From contig PMLH01000312.1 in NCBI GenBank assembly GCA_003159055.1, forward strand, positions 1 through 5,522: a DNA stretch of 5,522 nt, read 5' to 3'. Within the stretch, counting starts at the first letter, position 1; each line of letters begins with the position of its first letter. This DNA is from Myxococcales bacterium. Its GTDB lineage: Bacteria; Myxococcota; Polyangia; Fen-1088. Below are positions 1-5,222 of this stretch, in pieces. The translations under genes and the position numbers were made by a program. The notes under the pieces are model-generated. The model worked only from the letters and a program-made list of their open reading frames with translations, was not told where the DNA came from and did not search any database.

Positions 1-2
1 TC

Positions 3-251
3 AATCCGGGCTTCGGCGGCCAGAAGTTCATTGACAGCGTGCTGGCCAAGGCCGCCCGGCTTCGCCAAATCATCGACGAGCGCAAGCTTGCCTGCAGCAT
101 CGAGATTGACGGTGGGATTGGGCCGTCGAACGCGGGGGCCGTCGTGAAGGCCGGCGTGACTGTGCTGGTGGCCGGTGCATCCATCTTTTGTGCGCCGGAA
201 GGTGTCGCCGAAGCGATCCGTCGCCTTCGTGCCAGCGCCGGGGCCGTGTAG
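3..251 (+). CDS. rpe: Ribulose-phosphate 3-epimerase, C-terminal part (5' end outside window)
   Basis: This is the last 82 codons of an open frame that enters from the left edge and ends at TAG 249-251. The product interconverts D-ribulose 5-phosphate and D-xylulose 5-phosphate in the cytosolic pentose phosphate pathway (and the Calvin cycle where present). The fragment opens with NPGFGGQKF, the conserved glycine-rich loop of the family. It then has EIDGGI, which contains the second catalytic and metal-binding Asp of the TIM barrel, and VAGASIF, the C-terminal phosphate-binding loop. The family is usually about 220 residues, so roughly the first 60% is missing. A GTG at 39 could be misread as a start, but homology runs upstream of it. 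The reading ends normally just after the last barrel helix, with no sign of truncation. The following gene is 173 bases away and functionally unrelated, so this is probably a chromosomal housekeeping flank. Confidence 0.95.
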   Translation, partial: NPGFGGQKFIDSVLAKAARLRQIIDERKLACSIEIDGGIGPSNAGAVVKAGVTVLVAGASIFCAPEGVAEAIRRLRASAGAV

Positions 252-314
252 CCACGGTTCATGCTTCCGAAAGCAGTCGCGCATACGAAAAGCAGCCTCG
301 ACGATTGGCGTGCC

Positions 315-330
315 TGGCACAAACAGCGCT
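315..330 (+). promoter_or_regulatory. Weak candidate sigma-54 (-24/-12) promoter upstream of mntA
   Basis: TGGCACAAACAGCGCT keeps a perfect TGGCAC -24 element and the GG-N10-GC spacing of RpoN promoters. Its -12 element is GCGC instead of TTGC, which is a poor match. It would start transcription near 341, about 84 bases before the mntA start codon. It may be chance in GC-rich DNA. Confidence 0.22.
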
Positions 331-331
331 T

Positions 332-422
332 CGGGAAAACGATCCCGTCGGGCTGAAGCCGGCTTGAAACGCACGGCACAGTCTGCCGGCAGAAAGTAGC
401 CCTGGAATGGCGTAGACTACGC
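332..422. promoter_or_regulatory. Cluster of four short inverted repeats before the toxin-antitoxin operon
   Basis: The non-coding stretch between rpe and mntA (252-424) holds four perfect dyads in about 90 bases: CGGGA/TCCCG (332-347, 6-base loop), AAGCCGGCTT (356-365), TCTGCCGGCAGA (382-393) and GCGTAG-A-CTACGC (410-422). The middle two share the core GCCGGC, 27 bases apart. The last ends 2 bases before the ATG at 425, so a protein bound there would block initiation of transcription or translation. Such a layout is what one expects of operators for an autoregulated toxin-antitoxin operon, but no binding protein is identifiable from sequence. Apart from these dyads I see no gene here. Confidence 0.4.
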
Positions 423-424
423 GC

Positions 425-817
425 ATGTCCCCTGAGGAAGCGCTGACCAAGCTCGCGCCGGAAATGGCGAAGCAGGGGCTGTGTCTGCTCGTCCTGTTCG
501 GTTCGCGCGCGCGCAACCAGGTGCATCCGCATTCGGACTGGGACTTCGGGTACCTTGCCAAAGACCCATTCGACAGCGCCAGGCTACACGAGCAGCTGAT
601 GCTCATCCTGGCCAGCGACGATGTGGATTTGGTCAACCTCGGGCGCTCGAGCGCGCTGCTGCGCATGCGCGCGGCGGTGGAAGGCCAGCCCTTCTTCGAG
701 AGCGCGGAGGGCGCCTTTCGGCGTTTCCAATATGATGCCTCGTCATTCTATTGCGATATCGAGCCGGTCTTGCGCCACGCTCATGCCGCGATTCTCGACC
801 GGGTCAGGAACGCATGA
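425..817 (+). CDS. mntA: MntA-type minimal nucleotidyltransferase, antitoxin of MntA/HepT pair
   Basis: A 130-residue cytosolic protein of the minimal nucleotidyltransferase (MNT, pol-beta-like) family. The family signature GSX10DXD is complete: G26-S27, then ten residues, then D38-W39-D40. The third acidic residue expected for metal binding is in DDVDLVNL (D68). In characterised type VII systems the MNT antitoxin neutralises its HEPN partner by transferring AMP units from ATP to a Tyr next to the HEPN active site, and the partner with that Tyr is encoded directly downstream. The ATG at 425 is chosen because an in-frame stop (TAG 413-415) lies just upstream. No clear Shine-Dalgarno is present, and a 13-base dyad (410-422) sits in its place. 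The length is normal for the family, and the 3' end overlaps hepT by 4 bases (ATGA). This is a confident family call; the antitoxin role is inferred from motif plus pairing. Confidence 0.88.
   Translation: MSPEEALTKLAPEMAKQGLCLLVLFGSRARNQVHPHSDWDFGYLAKDPFDSARLHEQLMLILASDDVDLVNLGRSSALLRMRAAVEGQPFFESAEGAFRRFQYDASSFYCDIEPVLRHAHAAILDRVRNA
806..810 (+). promoter_or_regulatory. Ribosome binding site of hepT
   Basis: AGGAA lies 3 bases before the ATG at 814, inside the end of mntA. It supports starting hepT at 814 rather than at the in-frame ATG at 751, which would give a long overlap with mntA and an N-terminal extension unlike the family. Confidence 0.6.
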
Positions 818-1248
818 GTCCCAGCCTCGCCATTCTGGCGGAGAAGACCGCAGCCATCGAACGACACCTTCGTCGCCTGTCCGAGCGGATGCCCACAAGC
901 GGCGAGGATTGGCAGCCAATGACCGACGCCTCCGACGCCGTCATCCTGCATCTGTGGCAGGCGGTGCAGATCGCGATTGACCTCGCGGTGGCAGCATGTG
1001 TGCAGTTGGGGTTGGGCCCCCCTGCAAGCTACGGCGAGGCATTCCGCAAGCTCGCCGACCAGGGCGTGCTCGACCGCGAGCTTTCCGGCCGACTGGTTCG
1101 TGCGGCTGGATTTCGCAACGTGGTCGCGCACGCCTATGAAGGGCTGGACATGAAGCGCGTGTTTGCCGCTGCGACCCAGGCGCCCGGCGATTTGCTGGCC
1201 TTCTTGGGTGCTCTCGCGCGTGCGCTCGGTCCTTCGGGCACGAAGTAG
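814..1248 (+). CDS. hepT: HepT-like HEPN-domain toxin (RNase)
   Basis: A 144-residue, largely helical HEPN protein of the HepT/DUF86 type. HEPN toxins of this family are RNases that act as dimers, with an active site built from the RX4-6H motif. Here R101-N-V-V-A-H106-A-Y108 gives the full RX4HXY signature, and Y108 is the position AMPylated by MntA in characterised pairs. Both the catalytic residues and the silencing site are therefore intact, so the pair looks functional. The start is ATG 814 in the ATGA overlap with mntA, with AGGAA just upstream. The frame could be opened 63 bases earlier at 751, but that adds an unrelated 21-residue segment. The gene ends at TAG 1246-1248, 66 bases before the sigma-54 activator gene, so the two probably belong to different transcription units. 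The cellular RNA target cannot be read from sequence. Confidence 0.85.
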   Translation: MSPSLAILAEKTAAIERHLRRLSERMPTSGEDWQPMTDASDAVILHLWQAVQIAIDLAVAACVQLGLGPPASYGEAFRKLADQGVLDRELSGRLVRAAGFRNVVAHAYEGLDMKRVFAAATQAPGDLLAFLGALARALGPSGTK

Positions 1249-1292
1249 GCAGCGGCCCGGCACACAACGACGTGGGTCTGCCGATACGCAGC

Positions 1293-1303
1293 TATGCTAT
1301 GAA
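1293..1303 (+). promoter_or_regulatory. Possible -10 region of the activator-kinase operon
   Basis: Overlapping TATGCT (1293-1298) and TATGAA (1298-1303) resemble a sigma-70-type -10 box 12-20 bases before the ATG at 1315. No good -35 is seen at the proper spacing, and no Shine-Dalgarno precedes the ATG, so a near-leaderless message is possible. This is a weak call. Confidence 0.2.
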
Positions 1304-1314
1304 TTGGCATCGTT

Positions 1315-2688
1315 ATGCGGCATGACTCTGGGACCACGACCATCACCGAGAGCAGCACGCCCCGCCGTGGCGAACGTTCGGCGGATCTCGCGCTGGTGTG
1401 GCTGTTTCCGCGCACCGGCACAGAGGCCACGCGGCTGTCCTGGCAGGGCGATGGCGAGCTCATCATCGGGCGCGACCCATCGTGTGGGGTTCGCCTCGAC
1501 GGCAGCGAGGTCTCGCGTCGGCACGCAGCGCTTCGTCGCGGCGACAAGACGCCGACTCCGCTGCTCGTGGATCTGGGCAGCCACAACGGCATCCGCGTGA
1601 ATGGACTTGCCGTCGTTTCGGCGGAGCTCGGCTTTGGCGATGTGGTTCGCATCGGCGGATGGATTGGCGTGGTTGCGAGCGCCCCTTCCGAATTCGTCGA
1701 AATCGCGCCCGGGTTGTTCGGCGGGGCGGTCTTGCAGGCCGCGCTCGCACCACTGCGGCAGGCCGCCCCGAGCAATCTGACCATCGTTCTCGAAGGTGAA
1801 ACCGGCACTGGCAAAGAGGTCGTCACCCGCAGCGTGCACCAGTGGAGCGGCCGGCCTGGCCCGCTGGTCGCCGTCAACTGTGCGGCCTTGCCCGAGGGAT
1901 TGGCCGAGGGCGAGCTCTTTGGCTACCGCCGCGGCGCTTTCACCGGCGCGGAGCGAGCCAGCCCCGGTTTTTTCCGCAGCGCCGAGGGCGGTACCTTGCT
2001 GCTCGACGAGGTCTCGGACTTACCGCTTCCTTTGCAGGCCAAGCTTCTGCGCGTCTTGCAGGAAGGCGAAGTCCAGCCGCTCGGCGAGACGCGGCCGGTC
2101 CCGGTGGACGTGCGCATCGTGGTGGCCAGCCAGCAGCCGCTGATGGACGCGGTCAGGGACGGCCGCTTCCGCGCCGATCTGCTGGCGCGCTTCGACGGAC
2201 TGACGGTGCGACTGCCCCCGCTGCGCCAGCGCAAAGAAGACGTGCCCTATCTATTTTCGCACGTGCTGCGCGAGCAGACCCAGGGAAAGGCACCAGCCGT
2301 GGAAGGCGATCTGGTGGAACGCTTGTGTGTGCACGACTGGCCGTTCAACGTGCGCGAGATTGTGCAGCTGGTGCGTCAGTTGCTGATTCTTCATCCCAGC
2401 GAATCGCTGCTGGGCGCGCGCCATCTGCCGCCCCGGATCGGTCTGCATGAGCCGCGCGCTGCTTCTGCTGCGGTCACCGGCAAGATCCCTCCACGTCCAG
2501 CCAGCGCCGGCTCGGCCAGCGAGCCGATCGAGCTGCCCGCGTTGCTGGTCGCTCTCCGTGCTTCGGGCGGCAACGTCACGCGAGCCGCGGCCATGCTCGG
2601 CATCACCCGCCAACGCGCCTATCGTCTGATGGAGAGCCACGCCGTCGATCTGGACGCGATCCGCGGACAGGAAGGCGAGCCCCATTGA
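1315..2688 (+). CDS. FHA-domain sigma-54-dependent transcriptional activator (enhancer-binding protein)
   Basis: A 457-residue cytosolic regulator. Residues about 25-115 form an FHA domain, which recognises phosphothreonine: GRDPS 52-56, SRRHA 67-71 and DLGSHNG 86-92. Residues about 132-375 are the AAA+ domain that remodels RpoN holoenzyme: Walker A GETGTGKE 161-168, the sigma-54-contacting GAFTGA loop 207-212, Walker B LLLDE 228-232, and arginines R286/R292 in FRADLLAR where trans-acting fingers are expected. The sensor II region is FNVREI at 344-349, where the common form is GNVREL. Sensor I reads ASQQ where many relatives have ATN. After a Pro/Ala-rich linker (380-405), residues 408-447 are a Fis-type helix-turn-helix (GGNVTRAAAMLGITRQRAYRLM). 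There is no receiver domain, so input is likely phosphorylation read by the FHA domain. The start is the only ATG before the FHA domain, with an in-frame stop at 1300. The stop codon shares one base with the kinase gene start, indicating an operon with its probable partner. Confidence 0.93.
   Translation: MRHDSGTTTITESSTPRRGERSADLALVWLFPRTGTEATRLSWQGDGELIIGRDPSCGVRLDGSEVSRRHAALRRGDKTPTPLLVDLGSHNGIRVNGLAVVSAELGFGDVVRIGGWIGVVASAPSEFVEIAPGLFGGAVLQAALAPLRQAAPSNLTIVLEGETGTGKEVVTRSVHQWSGRPGPLVAVNCAALPEGLAEGELFGYRRGAFTGAERASPGFFRSAEGGTLLLDEVSDLPLPLQAKLLRVLQEGEVQPLGETRPVPVDVRIVVASQQPLMDAVRDGRFRADLLARFDGLTVRLPPLRQRKEDVPYLFSHVLREQTQGKAPAVEGDLVERLCVHDWPFNVREIVQLVRQLLILHPSESLLGARHLPPRIGLHEPRAASAAVTGKIPPRPASAGSASEPIELPALLVALRASGGNVTRAAAMLGITRQRAYRLMESHAVDLDAIRGQEGEPH
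2669..2675 (+). promoter_or_regulatory. Ribosome binding site of the kinase-GH6 gene
   Basis: AGGAAGG lies 12 bases before ATG 2688, inside the end of the activator gene. Together with the TGATG stop/start junction (2686-2690) it supports translational coupling and the ATG at 2688 over the TTG at 2685. Confidence 0.45.
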
Positions 2689-5060
2689 TGGACAGGCCGG
2701 ACAGGCTGCAAGCCAGGCGGGATGGCGAGTTGGTCGGCGGCAAATACCGACTGGTTCGATATCTCGCGGCGGGCGGCATGGGCGCGGTGTACGAGGCGCA
2801 GCACACGGTGGTGCGGCGACGGTTCGCCATCAAGCTCTTGCGTCAGGAGTTGGCAGCCCAGCGGGAAAGCCTGACCAGGTTTCAGCGCGAGGCCGAAGTG
2901 GCAGGCACGCTGGAAAACGAAAACGTGGCCGCGGCCATCGATTTCGGCATTGCCGAGGACGGCTCACCCTACATCGTGATGGAATACCTGGCCGGGGAAA
3001 GTCTGCGCTCGCTCATCGATCGGGTGGGGCGAATTCCGGTTTCGCGGGCGTGCGACATCGTGGTGCAGGCGTGCCGCGGGGTCGCGGCCGCGCACAAGGC
3101 TGGCATCATCCATCGCGACATCAATCCGCAGAATCTGTTCCTCTGCCGTCGCGATGACGGCACCGACCTAGTCAAGGTGCTGGACTTCGGCATCGCGAAG
3201 CTGGCCGCGGCCGAGAGCGCCGAGACCCAGACCGGCGCCATCCTGGGCACGCCAGCCTATTTGTCGCCCGAGCAAGCCCGTGGCGAGAAGACCGTCGATC
3301 ACCGAACCGATATTTATGGGCTCGGCGCGGTCTTGTACGAGCTTCTTACCGGGCAGAAGCCACACCCAGGCGAATCGCACAACGCTATCCTCCATCACAT
3401 CTGTACCCAGCCGGCGCTGCCCATCGATGCGGAGCGGACGAAATTGCCCGCCGATCTGATTGCAATAACCACGCGCGCCCTGAGCTCCGCACCCCCGGAA
3501 CGCTATCCAACGGCGGAGGCATTCGTGCAGGCGCTGGTTCCCTATGCGAAGCGCGAGGTCTGGCCGCTGGCGGACGACGTAGGCCCGACCGGGGCCCGCA
3601 CCGGTTCGGCCCCGGCACCTGCGGCGCCGCCGCCAGAGACGAGGCATCGTCGATGGCTCAGCTCTCGCGTCGTGGTCGGCGCGGCGACGCTCGTTGCCTT
3701 GGGAATCGTCGGGCTCGCGGTTGCCTATCGCATGGCACGGAAATCGTCACCCCCGGTGCTCCCGCAACCACTGGCTCCAAGCAGTCGCTTTTTCGTTCCC
3801 CCTCCCAATTCCGGGGAAGTTCAGCAGATCGCCGAACTGGCCAAGGCGAATTCCGCCCGCGAGGCCGCCGCCATTACTGCCATGGCGTCGGTTCCTCAGA
3901 CCGTCTGGTTCTCCAAGGGCACACCGGAAGAAGTTCGCAGTGCCGTCAGCAACACCATCGCGCGCGCCACCAACGACCGAAGCATCCCGATCTTGGCTGC
4001 CTTCAACCGTCCCTACCGCGACTGCGCAGGATTCAGTGGCGGTGGGGCCAAGGACACGGTTGCATACCAAGCCTGGATCGACGGCTTCGCTGCCGGGATT
4101 GGCAACGAGCGAGCGGTCGTGATCCTCGAGCCCGACAGCACCGGAATTCTTCCCAACAACACCAGCCTCAATGGCACGCAAGACTGGTGCAGACCCACAG
4201 TCACCGACGGCAGGGGCAACACCGTCATGGCGCCGGGGGCAACGCCCGACGAGGCCTATGCGCAGGTCGGCTACGCCGTCCGACGTTTGCGCAAGGATGC
4301 ACCCAATGCTTGGGTCTATCTCGATGGCGCCCATGCAGATTGGCTGACCGTCGGAGAAGCCGCGTATCGGTTGTGGAAGAGCGGCGTGCTCGGCTCGCAA
4401 GGCTTTGCCACCAACGTCTCGAATTTTCGCTCCACCCCACATTCCATCGCCTACGGCACCTGGATTTCCAAGTGCATCTACTACGCCACGGAACTGGACG
4501 AGGCCAAGGGAACGCCGTCGGCATTCCGTCGCTGTGCCGGCCAGCCGCTGGGGCGCAAGAGCGAGGACCCGGCAGGCTGGGCCGAGACCGAACGCTGGTA
4601 CAAGGCGCACGTCGATGCCGCCGGGGCGAGCCGCGGGATTGCTTCGCTGGCCCACTTTGTTATCGACACCAGTCGCAATGGGCGCGGCCCGCTGATCATC
4701 GATCGCTACGGCAACCCGCCATACAACCAACCGCCGTCGGTGCTGGCTGGCTTGGGCATCGGCGCCTGGTGCAACCCGCCTGGCATGGGCGTGGGGCTGC
4801 GGCCGACCACCGACACCGGCGTGCCGCTGGTGGACGCCTATTTGTGGATCAAGACCGTGGGCGAATCCGACGGCTCGTGCGACATCGCAGGTGGGGTGCG
4901 CGCCTGGGACTATTCGCAATACAACCCGTGGGGACTGGCGGGCGATGGGCAGAAACACTTCGATCCGCTGTGGGGCATGGTCAATCCGGCCGCGGGCACC
5001 TGGTTCCCTGAGCTTGCCCTCGAGCTTGCGCTGAACGCGAATCCGCCGCTGACGGATTGA
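2688..5060 (+). CDS. Membrane Ser/Thr protein kinase fused to an extracytoplasmic GH6 (cellulase) domain
   Basis: A 790-residue protein starting at ATG 2688 (a TTG at 2685 is also in frame). Residues 18-285 are a PknB-like kinase: AAGGMG loop 27-32, K49 in FAIK, E68, HRDINPQN 142-149 with catalytic D144, DFG 166-168, SPE 193-195. The usual HRDxKPxN lysine is N146. A Pro/Ala-rich juxtamembrane stretch (299-316) and an Arg-rich stop precede one membrane helix (about 328-347). Residues about 366-787 are a full GH6 domain. It retains the family aspartates in RDC (D445), EPDS (D483, expected catalytic acid), YLD (D546) and GESDG (D728), plus WCNPPG and GTWFPEL. Its six cysteines (446, 501, 596, 616, 695, 731) fit disulfides outside the cytoplasm. 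GH6 enzymes hydrolyse beta-1,4-glucan with inversion. The domain could be an active membrane-tethered cellulase, a ligand sensor for the kinase, or both. The family calls are firm; the sensor role is inferred. Confidence 0.93.
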   Translation: MDRPDRLQARRDGELVGGKYRLVRYLAAGGMGAVYEAQHTVVRRRFAIKLLRQELAAQRESLTRFQREAEVAGTLENENVAAAIDFGIAEDGSPYIVMEYLAGESLRSLIDRVGRIPVSRACDIVVQACRGVAAAHKAGIIHRDINPQNLFLCRRDDGTDLVKVLDFGIAKLAAAESAETQTGAILGTPAYLSPEQARGEKTVDHRTDIYGLGAVLYELLTGQKPHPGESHNAILHHICTQPALPIDAERTKLPADLIAITTRALSSAPPERYPTAEAFVQALVPYAKREVWPLADDVGPTGARTGSAPAPAAPPPETRHRRWLSSRVVVGAATLVALGIVGLAVAYRMARKSSPPVLPQPLAPSSRFFVPPPNSGEVQQIAELAKANSAREAAAITAMASVPQTVWFSKGTPEEVRSAVSNTIARATNDRSIPILAAFNRPYRDCAGFSGGGAKDTVAYQAWIDGFAAGIGNERAVVILEPDSTGILPNNTSLNGTQDWCRPTVTDGRGNTVMAPGATPDEAYAQVGYAVRRLRKDAPNAWVYLDGAHADWLTVGEAAYRLWKSGVLGSQGFATNVSNFRSTPHSIAYGTWISKCIYYATELDEAKGTPSAFRRCAGQPLGRKSEDPAGWAETERWYKAHVDAAGASRGIASLAHFVIDTSRNGRGPLIIDRYGNPPYNQPPSVLAGLGIGAWCNPPGMGVGLRPTTDTGVPLVDAYLWIKTVGESDGSCDIAGGVRAWDYSQYNPWGLAGDGQKHFDPLWGMVNPAAGTWFPELALELALNANPPLTD

Positions 5061-5061
5061 G

Positions 5062-5117
5062 CGACGGACGTCCGTCGTACGTCCGACCTGGACGTCCATG
5101 GCAAGGGTCCGTGGACC
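5062..5117. promoter_or_regulatory. GTCC/GGAC half-site array, candidate upstream activating sequence
   Basis: GTCC occurs at 5070, 5081, 5094 and 5107 (steps of 11, 13 and 13 bases). Its complement GGAC occurs at 5066, 5090 and 5113. They build the perfect 16-base palindrome CGACGGACGTCCGTCG (5062-5077), a second GGACGTCC (5090-5097) and GGTCC-GT-GGACC (5106-5117). The array lies about 90-140 bases upstream of the start site predicted for the sigma-54 promoter, a usual distance for enhancer-binding protein sites. The first palindrome begins 2 bases after the kinase stop codon and could also form an RNA hairpin (6-bp stem, ACGT loop), but no T-run follows. Binding by the activator at 1315-2688 is inferred. 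Confidence 0.55.
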
Positions 5118-5177
5118 GATCCTGCTGGTTCTGTCGGCTATTTGAGCGATTCTCGCACCTGCCATCCGTGCCTTGCG

Positions 5178-5193
5178 TGGTACGCCGCTTGCT
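5178..5193 (+). promoter_or_regulatory. Sigma-54 (RpoN) -24/-12 promoter of the secreted GH6 gene
   Basis: TGGTACGCCGCTTGCT matches the RpoN consensus TGGCACG-N4-TTGCW at all fixed positions but one (T for C in the -24 box). It keeps the obligatory GG-N10-GC spacing (GG 5179-5180, GC 5191-5192). Transcription would start near 5204, a few bases before the Shine-Dalgarno and about 19 bases before ATG 5223. No competing sigma-70-like promoter is evident in 5118-5222. Confidence 0.75.
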
Positions 5194-5208
5194 GAAGGGC
5201 AATTCATC

Positions 5209-5214
5209 AGGAGG
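5209..5214 (+). promoter_or_regulatory. Strong Shine-Dalgarno of the secreted GH6 gene
   Basis: AGGAGG lies 8 bases before ATG 5223, an almost ideal ribosome binding site. It fixes the start of the downstream gene. The in-frame stop TGA at 5193-5195 excludes any longer version. Confidence 0.85.
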
Positions 5215-5222
5215 AACGTACG

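Noticed and set aside
262..275. TGCTT-CCGA-AAGCA hairpin as an rpe terminator
   Set aside because: The stem is only 5 bp with mixed composition and no following T-run; too weak to annotate.
751..816. Longer HepT with an upstream in-frame ATG at 751
   Set aside because: It adds 21 residues foreign to the family and overlaps mntA by 67 bases. The ATGA junction at 814 with AGGAA upstream is the better start.
1305..1318. TTGGCATCGTTATGC resembling a sigma-54 promoter at the start of the activator gene
   Set aside because: The GG-to-GC spacing is 9 rather than 10 bases, and it overlaps the start codon, so the transcript would begin inside the coding region before the FHA domain with no usable start codon left.
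1134..1877. Minus-strand open frame (247 codons) spanning the hepT end and the activator start
   Set aside because: It crosses a gene boundary, has no recognisable domain, and is opposite well-supported + strand genes.
5062..5077. Palindrome after the kinase stop as an intrinsic terminator
   Set aside because: The hairpin is GC-rich, but no T-run follows and the same half-site repeats three more times downstream, which fits a protein-binding array better. A dual role is not excluded.
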